From: Thermococcus sp.
GTDB lineage: Archaea > Methanobacteriota_B > Thermococci > Thermococcales > Thermococcaceae
Length of the DNA: 38,727 nucleotides
Assembly: GCA_027075325.1 (NCBI GenBank)
Contig: JALTBN010000014.1
Location: 1-38,727 of the forward strand
Reading direction: 5' to 3'
This document shows, piece after piece, positions 13,332 through 21,054 of this stretch. Numbering within the stretch: the stretch's first letter is position 1; each line of letters opens with the position of its first letter. The notes beneath the pieces were generated by a model, which saw only the letters and a list, made by a program, of their open reading frames with translations, was not told where the DNA came from and did no database searches. The translations under genes and the position numbers were made by a program.

Positions 13332-14651
13332 ATGGAATGGGATGAGGATACTTTCATGTGGCACTGGATGGAATTCTGCGAACTGCTGTACCCAAAGATA
13401 ATAGCGAAAAACAGACTGGCTGCAGAAGTGCTTGGGCTGTCCCTGCTAGCAATAACTCATCGATTGTACGTGTATAGGAGCAGACCAATGCCGTGCACGT
13501 TCTTCATGGCGTTGATTGGAAAACCAGCAGCTGGCAAAGGAAGGTTGCTAGATTGTGTAAAGATGGCTACAGAAAACACTTGGGTAACAGATATACCTAC
13601 AGGTAGTGTAGAGGCGATAGAAACCACCATTGAGGACTACCGATTTGGTGTGCTAGCATGGGATGAGATAGGTGAACTGGTAGAGAAATCTGGTGAGTAT
13701 CTTAAGAGAGTCAAGTATCTTGTAAACAGGATGTATTATCTTGATAGAATATCCAGATATAGAATGAGCAAGAAGTCTGTAGATATCAGAGCTAACTCTT
13801 ATTTCGTGAACATAATCTTCGCCGGTCTAGAGGAAGATTGGGGCGAGATCGAGAACGCATTCCTTGGAGGGTTTGAAAGGAGATTCATAAAACTTCGAGT
13901 CAACAGAGGTGCAAAACCATTCTCCAAAGAAGACACAAAGCAAGAAGCATGGACTCATTTGATGTGGATCTGGGACTACATTAACAAGCACGTTAATCAA
14001 ATGGTGTTCGTGAAATTCGATAGTGACTTCAGCAAGTACTCTGATATACTGAGTACTCTTCCAGAGAGATACTGGAGTGCAGCGGAGGAGTACACCTACA
14101 AGTTGCTGGCGGCATGCAGCATAAATGCCGCGAGAGGTACCATGAATTCCGCACGCGCAATTTCGCGTGAAGGGGAAATAGTAAAACTATTCCCAATGGA
14201 AAAATGCGAAATTCCGTACTCTTTTGAGAATATTGACTACTACAAAGCTGAAGTATCTCAGGAGTTAGTTGATATGTATCACCCACTGATGACTGAGAAT
14301 GCTCGTGACTTCTTTGAGCTCAAGATGATGCGAGACAGGACGATATGTGCAGTAGTTGATAGGCTCGGAACTATAGACGCAGGGTACTTGACTAAGAAAC
14401 AGTTCGTGAGGGAACTGTTGAGATTCACTAATGCAGTGAGGTACAGAACCATCATGGAAGCTATGGAAGATGCCGGAATAATTCGAGTGATTCCGGGGAG
14501 CTTACTGGAGAGTGAAGATGACATAGTTGTGTACGATCACTCAGCGGTGTTATGCGCTAACTGTGCTCACTTTGATGCATGTGTGAGCTCTGGTAAAGTG
14601 ACAGACATCAAGCAAGCTATGTTCTGCAAAAGGTTCAAGATGAAGCAGTAA
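13332..14651 (+). CDS. AAA+ / primase-helicase-like ATPase with C-terminal cysteine cluster
   Basis: 439 residues. Walker A is GKPAAGKG (about residues 63-70), Walker B GVLAWDEIGE (about 106-115). The core resembles DUF3987-like or virus-type superfamily 3/AAA+ helicases. A winged-helix-like region follows (QFVRELLRFTNAVRYRTIME), then a cysteine cluster CANCAHFDAC plus a later FCKRF that could bind Zn or Fe-S. The first gene after the putative origin, it is a natural candidate for initiator/replicative helicase. Leaderless ATG 13332 is chosen from the TATA box. The exact family is uncertain. Confidence 0.8.
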   Translation: MEWDEDTFMWHWMEFCELLYPKIIAKNRLAAEVLGLSLLAITHRLYVYRSRPMPCTFFMALIGKPAAGKGRLLDCVKMATENTWVTDIPTGSVEAIETTIEDYRFGVLAWDEIGELVEKSGEYLKRVKYLVNRMYYLDRISRYRMSKKSVDIRANSYFVNIIFAGLEEDWGEIENAFLGGFERRFIKLRVNRGAKPFSKEDTKQEAWTHLMWIWDYINKHVNQMVFVKFDSDFSKYSDILSTLPERYWSAAEEYTYKLLAACSINAARGTMNSARAISREGEIVKLFPMEKCEIPYSFENIDYYKAEVSQELVDMYHPLMTENARDFFELKMMRDRTICAVVDRLGTIDAGYLTKKQFVRELLRFTNAVRYRTIMEAMEDAGIIRVIPGSLLESEDDIVVYDHSAVLCANCAHFDACVSSGKVTDIKQAMFCKRFKMKQ

Positions 14652-14660
14652 ATTGAAAGA

Positions 14661-14676
14661 GAAAAATTAAAATATC
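14661..14676 (+). promoter_or_regulatory. Promoter of the 57-residue gene
   Basis: GAAAAATTAAAATATC shows the BRE plus TATA layout and ends 20 nt before ATG 14697, so the transcript is probably leaderless. Confidence 0.5.
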
Positions 14677-14696
14677 TTGAATTCAACTAATTAAAC

Positions 14697-14870
14697 ATGT
14701 TCCTGCGAATAAGTGTGCATGATCTGGACATATTAGACATTGAAGACCTGCTTGAGAGGTTCGATGGATTCATCGTATTTAGTGAAGTTAGAGTTCCTGA
14801 GACTGAGGAGGTGGTAGAGTACCTCAGTGAGAAGAATGTGAAATTTAGAAGGATGGAGTTTGGTGAGTGA
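14697..14870 (+). CDS. Small acidic protein (57 aa)
   Basis: Frame from ATG 14697 to TGA 14870: MFLRISVHDLDILDIEDLLE continues with FDGFIVFSEVRVPE, then EEVVEYLSEKNVKFRRMEF. It has a beta-alpha-beta pattern (LRISV, FIVFSEV, KNVKFRRM), like a very small ferredoxin-like fold. It starts leaderlessly from the promoter at 14661 and is followed after 14 nt by another small gene with GGAGGTG. Confidence 0.6.
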   Translation: MFLRISVHDLDILDIEDLLERFDGFIVFSEVRVPETEEVVEYLSEKNVKFRRMEFGE

Positions 14871-14884
14871 AGGAGGTGGTGTGA

Positions 14885-15097
14885 ATGATTGAGATAGAAA
14901 CCAAAGCAGACCTGTATAAAGTGATAGATGAGCTGAGGACCGATGCCAGAAACGGCAGACTTGTAGGCTTTGTGAAGGAACTCAGGGGCTGCCAAGACGC
15001 CCATGAAAAGATAAGATTGCTGTACTTCGTATCAAGGAATCTCGAAAAAAAGGGATACAAACTTTCTAACAGGTGTGTTGCAGCGTTCTTTAAGTGA
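14885..15097 (+). CDS. Small helical hypothetical protein (70 aa)
   Basis: ATG 14885 follows GGAGGTGGTGTGA. Helical and charged (TKADLYKVIDELRTDARN, HEKIRLLYFVSRNLEKKGYK). No family is recognised. Its end overlaps the end of the recombinase gene tail-to-tail by 8 nt. With the 57-residue gene it forms a two-gene unit next to the integrase, where excision or immunity factors are often found; that is only context. Confidence 0.65.
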   Translation: MIEIETKADLYKVIDELRTDARNGRLVGFVKELRGCQDAHEKIRLLYFVSRNLEKKGYKLSNRCVAAFFK

Positions 15098-15938
15098 ACA
15101 GCCCCTTTTCTTTTAATTTTTCCAGCACATCCGTGAAGGCCAAGTGCACGTACTTCTGTGTTGTTACTATACTTGTGTGTCCCATGATCTGTTGTACTGT
15201 TGTTATGTCAATACCATCTCTGATTAACTGTGTTGCGAAGGAGTGTCTGAACACGTGTGGGTTCACCCTCCTACCGATCGCGTATTTAGATGCCCTGTGT
15301 GTGATGTAGCATACCTTCCTGGGATACATTTGTCGTGACACATTACCTATGTAGTACTTGACTAAGTACAGCATCTCGTCTGGTCTAGAGAACCAGCGAG
15401 TGATTATTGGCACAATCCTCTCTTTGCTGCCCTTACCGTAAACTTTTATGGTGTTGTCAGGATTGTAGTTTTCTGGACTTAGTGTGCACAACTCACTAAC
15501 TCTGATTCCAGTGCAAGCAAGTGTAGCAAGCACGCTTGCATCTCTTTTCTGTTCGTACTCTTCATGCCTGTACTCGTAGGGTGCAGACACTATTTTCTCT
15601 ATCTCATCTATGGTGAGTACATCTGGTAGCTTCCTGCCAGTTCTAAACCTTCTCTTTATCATTCTAGCTGGGTTATAGGATATTACACCTTCGGTCATAT
15701 AGAAGTCGTACAGTGCTCTAATAGCAGAGAGTGCACTAATCTGAGTTTGCTGGGAGTACTTGTGGTCGTAGAGCCATTCCATGTAATCCAATATGTCTTT
15801 TACTGTTGCTTCCAGTGGAGGTTTACCAAGCCATTCAGTGAACTTGTTTATCTGTGATATGTACGCTCGTACAGTATTGTTAGACATACCTGCTACTTTT
15901 GATAAATAAGACCCGAACTCTAGCAATTCAGCTGTCAT
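15090..15938 (-). CDS. Tyrosine recombinase / XerA-like integrase
   Basis: 282 residues. An N-terminal SAM-like core-binding domain (about 1-95, TVRAYISQINKFTEWLG) is followed by a catalytic domain with all active residues: Arg in TGIRVSEL (about 146), Lys in GKGSKER (about 169), His/Arg in HVFRHSF (about 228/231), His in MGHTS (about 254), Tyr in QKYVHL (about 263). It is intact and should be active. It could integrate the genome into a host chromosome or resolve multimers. No attachment site or tRNA fragment was seen. Its start overlaps the zinc-ribbon gene upstream (ATGA). Confidence 0.93.
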   Translation of the reverse strand: MTAELLEFGSYLSKVAGMSNNTVRAYISQINKFTEWLGKPPLEATVKDILDYMEWLYDHKYSQQTQISALSAIRALYDFYMTEGVISYNPARMIKRRFRTGRKLPDVLTIDEIEKIVSAPYEYRHEEYEQKRDASVLATLACTGIRVSELCTLSPENYNPDNTIKVYGKGSKERIVPIITRWFSRPDEMLYLVKYYIGNVSRQMYPRKVCYITHRASKYAIGRRVNPHVFRHSFATQLIRDGIDITTVQQIMGHTSIVTTQKYVHLAFTDVLEKLKEKGLFT

Positions 15939-16141
15939 AGCTTCTCTACTTTATCTTTTATGACTCTTTTGATTTCCTCTACTAGCTCAGGATCTGGTTC
16001 TATTTCTTGGTAGTCGAAGCCCCTCCCTAAGTAAGTCACTTCTACGAATCTTGGCCACTTGTGTTCTCTGTACAGTCGGTCGACCATCACTAACATCCCG
16101 CAAACTGGGCAGGTACATTTCAAGTGTCTTGTTCGTGGCAT
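15935..16141 (-). CDS. Zinc-ribbon protein cotranscribed with the integrase
   Basis: 68 residues. It begins with a basic segment and a knuckle CTCPVCGMLVMVD, continues with a basic RLYREHKWPRFVEV, and ends in an acidic helix. One CxxC pair plus flanking Cys and His residues could hold a single metal. A TATA box about 20-25 nt upstream makes it leaderless. It lies directly before the recombinase with overlapping stop/start, so it may be a recombination-directionality factor or regulator. Confidence 0.7.
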   Translation of the reverse strand: MPRTRHLKCTCPVCGMLVMVDRLYREHKWPRFVEVTYLGRGFDYQEIEPDPELVEEIKRVIKDKVEKL

Positions 16142-16155
16142 AGTTGTAGTGTAAA

Positions 16156-16201
16156 TGATATATATAAAAATCTTTCCATCCCAATAGAAAGATTTAATAA
16201 G
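16156..16201. promoter_or_regulatory. Divergent promoter pair
   Basis: On the minus strand GGAAAGATTTTTATATATATC (16158-16177) serves the gene at 16141. On the plus strand AGAAAGATTTAATAAG (16186-16201) serves ATG 16225. Both place transcription starts at or next to the ATG. The shared GAAAGATTT core on opposite strands suggests joint regulation of integration and the early operon. Confidence 0.6.
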
Positions 16202-16224
16202 ATCAGGTTTAATACAGGTTAAAG

Positions 16225-17223
16225 ATGAGCGAAAATGATGATGTTAAAGTGATCAAAGACATGCCACGCACTGCAATTATAGAGAAAGACGGCAAGCAGT
16301 ACTGGGTGTGCAAGAGATGCCAGCAAGCATTTGAGTCAGAGAAAGAGTGGCGAGCACATCTGCCCAGGTGTGCACGCGAACATAAATCGCAGGAAGCTGC
16401 ACCAGAACCAGAGGAAGAGGCAGAACCAGAAGAGCCATACACACTTACACCAGAAGAGCGAATGACTCTAGAAATGAAAGAGGTCTTGAAGAGAATGCTA
16501 TACACTACACCTGGAGTGAGTGATAAGAAAACCATAGAGTGGTTTTGTGAACAGTACTTCCCAAGTGTTCCAGTGTTGACAGAAGACCCAAATGAGTTAT
16601 TCAGAGCTATACAGAGACACTTTCCCAAGGTTCCAGATGATGCAGTGATGCTCATAGTTAGATCGGTATTTGATGTCAAGGCTAAGTACACTAACACTGG
16701 TATCATGCCACCGCTGTTCATGCCATTCTCTCAGCAGAAACCAGGTTATTTCCCACCTCACCCACTCCAACAACTATCGATACAAGCACCACAGCACTAC
16801 CAGATGGATCCAATGACACTTATGTGGCAGATGTGGCAGATGATGCAGACTATGATGAGAATGCAGCCAAGTGGTCAAGACATATCAAAACTTGTAGAGA
16901 GCGAAATTGAAAGGAGAATTCTTAGGGAAGAGGTGCAGGCACTGAGACACCAGCTAAAAACTATGGCACAGGCTCTCGCTAATAACCAGGTACCAACTGA
17001 ACCCGGAGGCTGGCAGGATGACTATGCCAGGTTGATAAACAATCTTGGTGAGAAGATACTTGATCTGGGGAAGGAGATATTGAAAGAGAACAGGAAGATC
17101 AGACGTTCTCTCTTAGCTGCTATAGCAAAAACTGCAGGCAAGCACAAGCCAGTAGGTGAGGGTAAGACAGATGAAGAACTGCTAGATGCGCTAACTGAAG
17201 TTGGCTTGGAGGTGGTTGAGTGA
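16225..17223 (+). CDS. Zinc-finger protein with disordered and coiled-coil regions, ParA-adjacent
   Basis: 332 residues. There is one C2H2-like finger near the N-terminus (CKRCQQAFESEKEWRAHLPR followed by C), then an acidic Glu/Pro linker, a helical domain (about 75-160), a Met/Gln/Pro-rich stretch (about 175-220), and a coiled coil to the C-terminus. It starts leaderlessly and overlaps the next gene, an Mrp/ParA-type ATPase. A DNA-binding partner (centromere-binding-like) for that ATPase is possible from context; no family is recognised. Confidence 0.75.
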   Translation: MSENDDVKVIKDMPRTAIIEKDGKQYWVCKRCQQAFESEKEWRAHLPRCAREHKSQEAAPEPEEEAEPEEPYTLTPEERMTLEMKEVLKRMLYTTPGVSDKKTIEWFCEQYFPSVPVLTEDPNELFRAIQRHFPKVPDDAVMLIVRSVFDVKAKYTNTGIMPPLFMPFSQQKPGYFPPHPLQQLSIQAPQHYQMDPMTLMWQMWQMMQTMMRMQPSGQDISKLVESEIERRILREEVQALRHQLKTMAQALANNQVPTEPGGWQDDYARLINNLGEKILDLGKEILKENRKIRRSLLAAIAKTAGKHKPVGEGKTDEELLDALTEVGLEVVE

Positions 17224-18380
17224 AAACGGTACTCGTGTGTAGTCTGAAAGGTGGTACTGGTAAGTCTACAGTCTCTTGTGCTCTGGCAAAGGTGCTGTCA
17301 GAAACATATCCAACAGTGCTGATAGACGCAGATATAGATTCTCCGAATGTTCCAGAGATCATGAAACTCCATAAAGAGAGAATAAAAGTGTCTCCAAACA
17401 AGGTAGAACTGGTGCACTTGAACAACCTAGACGTCTTCAGTTTTGGTCTGATAACAGATAGAGCAGTATCAATGAGAGGCGAAGCGTATTTGCAGTTCTT
17501 GGTAGATCTGATGAGCCATGCAGACTTTAAAGTGCCATTGAAAGAAGCAGTAGTCATAATTGACTGTCCAGCAGGTGCATCTGACTTGTTCAGGGGTGTC
17601 GTGGAGGCATACGCAAACTCGATAGTTGGAGCAGTGGTAGTAACTACGCCATCCACTGTGATAGACGCTGGTAAGATGATCAGCATACTGTCGTACTTTG
17701 GAGTACCGGTACTTGGACTGGTGTGCAACATGTCTCGTTTCAAGTGTGAGTGTGGCAGAGAGTACAAGCTCTTCGGGGAGCCAGATGAAGTGAAAGAACT
17801 GGCGGAGAAAGCAAAAGTGAAGTACTACGGAGAGATTCCAGTGATACCACAAGGGAAAGAAGATTTAGATGCAATAATCAACAGCACTGACATATTCAAT
17901 GAAGTGATAGAAGATATAATGTTCGCAGATCCTGTGAAGTCTAGAGAGTCCATTAAGCAGAAGCTCCAGAAAAAAGTGCCCAAAGCTGTGAAAGAGAAGA
18001 TCATAAAAGTTATAGTGAACACTCTGGCAAGGTTAAACAAGAAGAGCTTAGATAAGTTTATCAGCGAGGGATTTGGTGGCAACACAATTGAGCTGCTGAT
18101 AACTGATAATGAGGAGCCAATAACTCAGATATATCTGAAACTGACACCGCAGAAGATACTAGTTCTGAAGCAGCCGAAAGAGGTAGATCTGACTATATGT
18201 GCAGATCTAAAAACACTCATTGACATAGTGGAAGACAGGCTATCTATTGAAGACGCAGTGATGATGGGTGAAATCGAGATATATGGCAGCGGTGGTGCAG
18301 TAAGAGCTATGGCATTCTTGCAGAAGCTATGGGAAGAGATGAAAGAAGATGTGAAGGAAATTGTTGACGAGGTGAAGTAA
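17220..18380 (+). CDS. Mrp/ParA-type ATPase fused to an SCP2-like domain
   Basis: 386 residues, start GTG 17220 after GGAGGTG. The first about 250 residues are a deviant-Walker P-loop ATPase: KGGTGKST (about 10-17), DADIDSPN, VVIIDCPAGASD. A Mrp/NBP35 hallmark NMSRFKCECG with a CxC pair followed by YKLFG is present. Residues about 265-380 look like a sterol-carrier-protein-2-like domain (TQIYLKLTPQKILVLKQPKE, DLTICADLKTLIDIV, IEIYGSGGAVRAM). This second assignment is weaker. Mrp proteins carry Fe-S clusters; ParA proteins partition DNA. A fused lipid-binding domain would link it to membranes or lipid enzymes. Confidence 0.85.
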   Translation: MKTVLVCSLKGGTGKSTVSCALAKVLSETYPTVLIDADIDSPNVPEIMKLHKERIKVSPNKVELVHLNNLDVFSFGLITDRAVSMRGEAYLQFLVDLMSHADFKVPLKEAVVIIDCPAGASDLFRGVVEAYANSIVGAVVVTTPSTVIDAGKMISILSYFGVPVLGLVCNMSRFKCECGREYKLFGEPDEVKELAEKAKVKYYGEIPVIPQGKEDLDAIINSTDIFNEVIEDIMFADPVKSRESIKQKLQKKVPKAVKEKIIKVIVNTLARLNKKSLDKFISEGFGGNTIELLITDNEEPITQIYLKLTPQKILVLKQPKEVDLTICADLKTLIDIVEDRLSIEDAVMMGEIEIYGSGGAVRAMAFLQKLWEEMKEDVKEIVDEVK

Positions 18381-18533
18381 ATGCTTGATGAACTACGGAA
18401 GAGACAGATCAGAAGAAAATTGGGAGATGACTTAGACACAATCATAGAGAGGATGAACTGCACGGAAGATTACAAAGAGAAGGTAGACTTAGCAGTGGAA
18501 GTGTTGAACAGACTGTACAAGTTACTGAGGTGA
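18381..18533 (+). CDS. Small helical protein (50 aa)
   Basis: ATG 18381 directly follows the ATPase stop, with GAGGTG 6 nt before. Reads MLDELRKRQIRRKLGDDLDT then IIERMNCTEDYKEKVDLAVE then a helical end. Two amphipathic helices are likely. Its stop overlaps the ribosome binding site of the next gene. No family is recognised. Confidence 0.6.
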   Translation: MLDELRKRQIRRKLGDDLDTIIERMNCTEDYKEKVDLAVEVLNRLYKLLR

Positions 18534-18538
18534 CAACA

Positions 18539-18802
18539 TTGGTCAGGTGTATAAACTGTGTGTGGTTCGATCCAGTAGAGTCTAAGTGTATAGCATTTGA
18601 CGAACACATAAGATTACCACGCAGGAGAAGGGCATGTGTACTGTACAACATGATACCCAAGACAGTAGTGAACTACGCTGATTCCATAGATAACTTGTCA
18701 CCTGATATGCAGGTGAGGTTAGACTCGTATGGTATTAGGAATTTCCTGAGAAAGCACACTTTAGTTAGAGTTAGTAAGATTGATAGAGAGGTGGTGAAAT
18801 GA
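18539..18802 (+). CDS. Small cysteine-containing protein
   Basis: I use TTG 18539 as start, since GAGGTG is exactly 6 nt before it (GTG 18530 is in frame). The N-terminus holds CINCVWFDPVESKC and a later RACVLY, four cysteines that could bind Zn or an Fe-S cluster. The rest is basic and helical. Unknown function. It is coupled to an RHH-like gene downstream. Confidence 0.65.
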   Translation: MVRCINCVWFDPVESKCIAFDEHIRLPRRRRACVLYNMIPKTVVNYADSIDNLSPDMQVRLDSYGIRNFLRKHTLVRVSKIDREVVK

Positions 18803-18993
18803 AGTCGTACATTAGACATGTAGTTGTTAGAACTACTACACATGAGAAACTGAAAGCAGCATCTGGAAGATATAGTGTACCAATAAAAAGAATACTCGAA
18901 GCTCTGGTAGATATGCACATAGACGACAAGGGAACTATGAGCGAGAAACTCAAGGAGCAGCTGAGAATCATTGAGCTCACAGAGAGTAGATGA
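18799..18993 (+). CDS. Ribbon-helix-helix-like regulator (64 aa)
   Basis: A strand RHVVVRTTTHEKLK followed by helix EKLKAASGRY, turn SVPIKRI, and helix RILEALVDMHI fit an RHH/Arc-type DNA-binding domain. Starts with ATGA overlap and GAGGTG upstream. Directly after it comes a promoter (18992-19007), which it may control. Confidence 0.65.
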   Translation: MKSYIRHVVVRTTTHEKLKAASGRYSVPIKRILEALVDMHIDDKGTMSEKLKEQLRIIELTESR

Positions 18994-19007
18994 AAAAATT
19001 TATATAG
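18992..19007 (+). promoter_or_regulatory. Strong promoter of the nucleotide/replication operon
   Basis: GAAAAAATTTATATAG is nearly identical to the promoter at 33034-33049. The start site near 19030 leaves a leader of about 25 nt with GGAGGTGACAAG before ATG 19055. Confidence 0.7.
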
Positions 19008-19054
19008 TACTTGGATAACTAAAATACTGTAGATCAGAAATCGGAGGTGACAAG

Positions 19055-19822
19055 ATGGAGGAGTGGTATAAACTTGAAGAGTTCGACGAAGCAGATTTTC
19101 CGAAAGCAGAAGTAAGGCCAGTGTTCGTAGATGACAAAAAGGTGGAGAAGTGGGTAGCTATAGTTAACCCAGTAGATGGACATGTGTACAACATCGCTAC
19201 CAGGTTCTACACCTTGGTAGACCACAAGTACGTGTTTGATGCAGTAGCAGAAGCGATAAAATCTTACGGGTACGAACCACTAGTGAACCTGAGCTACACC
19301 AAGAGGGGTGCAAGGATGTACGCCAAGTTCATATTCGCTGAGCTGGATGTAACAGATAATGACACTGTAAAGCTTGGAGTGATGGTCAGGAACAGCTACG
19401 ATGGATCGATGTCAGTGAACATCGGAGGCTACGGTTTCAGAGTTGTATGCGCAAATGGTCTAGTATTTCCACTGAAACTGTTCGGTCAGTACACCGCACA
19501 CATAGGCTCAATAAAGGAAAGAATAGAGAAGATGGTTGACACAGTAGTGGAGAACATGGCTACACTCCAAGATATACTAACGGCAGCTGTCGAAAAGAAG
19601 ATCAGCAGACTGGAAGCTATAAAGTTCATAGAAGATCTTCCAATCGCCAAGAGGAGAAAGACGATGCTGGTGAATATGCTTCCAAAGGAGGAGGAGATAT
19701 CGATCTGGGATGCCTACAATACATTGACTTATCACTTCACTCATGAAGTCGGTAAGCTTTCGGAAGACAAAGCATATCAGCTCAACTCGATTGCAGCAAA
19801 GATCTTAGTAGCCGGGAGGTGA
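19055..19822 (+). CDS. DUF932-like protein
   Basis: 255 residues. The middle matches what I know of the DUF932 phage/plasmid family: an early Y-x-V segment, GVMVRNSYDGSMSVNIGG, then the hallmark FRVVCANGLVFPL (about residues 127-139). C-terminal helices follow (MATLQDILTAAVEKKISR). Family members are common on phages and plasmids, with no agreed molecular role. It is the first gene after a strong promoter and precedes nucleotide-metabolism genes. Confidence 0.8.
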   Translation: MEEWYKLEEFDEADFPKAEVRPVFVDDKKVEKWVAIVNPVDGHVYNIATRFYTLVDHKYVFDAVAEAIKSYGYEPLVNLSYTKRGARMYAKFIFAELDVTDNDTVKLGVMVRNSYDGSMSVNIGGYGFRVVCANGLVFPLKLFGQYTAHIGSIKERIEKMVDTVVENMATLQDILTAAVEKKISRLEAIKFIEDLPIAKRRKTMLVNMLPKEEEISIWDAYNTLTYHFTHEVGKLSEDKAYQLNSIAAKILVAGR

Positions 19823-19826
19823 TACT

Positions 19827-20297
19827 ATTTTAATTTTTTTAGAAGGAGCGGATGGGAGCGGAAAAGATACTATCGCACAGTATCTATCCAAGTTGATTGG
19901 CTATCCAATAATTGGCACACTATCAGGACATTTGGTGTTCAATGAGATGACTGACTATCAACTGCAGCTGTACTGGGCGCTTCACGAGATGGAGTATCTG
20001 AAGCACATTGATCGTGCAATAAAAGTTAGACACCCAATAGTATCCCATTTCTACTACCATGGAGGCGAAATCTACAGAATACCAACGCCAAAGCACAGTA
20101 TGATATTCCTGATTCACAACGTGTGCCATGACTTTCCAGAGAAGTATGTGGAGATACTGGAAAAATTAGGCTACGGATTTGAAATTATCGGCTACGAGCA
20201 CTCTGGACTGACTGGCTTGCACAAAGCTGCAAGCACTATAGCTAAAAAGGTTATGGATAAGGAGGGATCTGTATGCTGTCATCGTTGCAGGGTATAA
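19827..20297 (+). CDS. Deoxynucleoside monophosphate kinase-like P-loop protein with ATT start
   Basis: From ATT 19827 the frame reads ILIFLEGADGSGKDTIAQYL, a beta strand and P-loop of the NMP-kinase type. GKDT (rather than GKST) is what phage dNMP kinases such as T4 gp1 use. GGAGGTG lies 5 nt before this ATT, and no ATG, GTG or TTG occurs between the upstream stop and the P-loop. The first conventional start, TTG 19893, would delete the ATP site. 156 residues is short for the family, so the C-terminal lid is reduced. Expected role: phosphorylation of dNMPs made by neighbours. It overlaps the next gene by 25 nt. Confidence 0.75.
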   Translation: MLIFLEGADGSGKDTIAQYLSKLIGYPIIGTLSGHLVFNEMTDYQLQLYWALHEMEYLKHIDRAIKVRHPIVSHFYYHGGEIYRIPTPKHSMIFLIHNVCHDFPEKYVEILEKLGYGFEIIGYEHSGLTGLHKAASTIAKKVMDKEGSVCCHRCRV

Positions 20298-21049
20298 ACA
20301 ACCTAATTTCCCAGTATTACCCAATACTTCACGCATATTACGCTTCCCCTGGAACCGGTAAGACACTCCTGATGCTACAGGAAGCACACTACGCATCGGT
20401 GAGTGCAAACAGACTGAGCATATACTTGGACACAGAAGGTGGCGCAGAGATCATGTACATGAGATGGAGGGAGAAGTTTGACAATAGGTTCGGGAAAGGC
20501 GAAGTAAGAGTATTTACATTGACTGATCTGCACTCACTGCTCAAAGCGCTTGGTTACGAAGTCGAGCTATCCAAGAAGAGTGGTGTGGTGAACTTCGAAA
20601 AAGTGGAGAAGATATCTACTATATTCGACTGTCTTGGGTTCGATCCAGCGATGGTAATCTTAGACAGCATGAGTAAAGTGCTCAAGACTACATTCACTGG
20701 AGATAGGAGGAACTTTGGTCCGAGAGCACAAGCGATAAATTACATCTGTTCATCTCTTGCAGATGAAGCGTACAAAGCTGAGATTCCAGTAATAGTTACT
20801 CACCATGCATCAAAGGATCCAGCTGGCGGCAAGAAGCCAGCGATGTATGGTGGTGATGCAGCGAAGTACGAATTCAAAGTAGTGTTGTACTTGCAAAAGA
20901 AACCTGGGCACGAGAACATCATTGATGTATACTTAACGAGATATTTTGACAAAGAAAGTTGGAAGCACAAAGCCACTGTGATGGTGACAGATGAGGGGGT
21001 AGTAGACGTAACTCAGGAAGAACTGAGAAAGATCTTATTTGGGAGGTGA
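20273..21049 (+). CDS. RadB/RecA-like ATPase
   Basis: 258 residues: Walker A ASPGTGKTLL (about 24-33), acidic SIYLDTEGG segment (about 48-56), Walker B AMVILDSM (about 125-132), then VIVTHHASKD (about 164-173). It lacks the N-terminal HhH domain of RadA, as RadB does. Expected role: homologous recombination or replication-fork maintenance. ATG follows GGAGGGATCTGT. Confidence 0.85.
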   Translation: MLSSLQGINNLISQYYPILHAYYASPGTGKTLLMLQEAHYASVSANRLSIYLDTEGGAEIMYMRWREKFDNRFGKGEVRVFTLTDLHSLLKALGYEVELSKKSGVVNFEKVEKISTIFDCLGFDPAMVILDSMSKVLKTTFTGDRRNFGPRAQAINYICSSLADEAYKAEIPVIVTHHASKDPAGGKKPAMYGGDAAKYEFKVVLYLQKKPGHENIIDVYLTRYFDKESWKHKATVMVTDEGVVDVTQEELRKILFGR

Positions 21050-21054
21050 GCTAA

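Noticed and set aside
15090..16141. Attachment site or tRNA fragment near the integrase
   Set aside because: No tRNA-like sequence or obvious direct repeat was found around the recombinase; a host genome comparison would be required.
17120..17767. 215-codon minus-strand frame
   Set aside because: Antisense to the Mrp-type ATPase; no ribosome binding site.
19893..20297. TTG 19893 as start of the kinase
   Set aside because: It would remove the P-loop, while ATT 19827 has a ribosome binding site at the usual distance.
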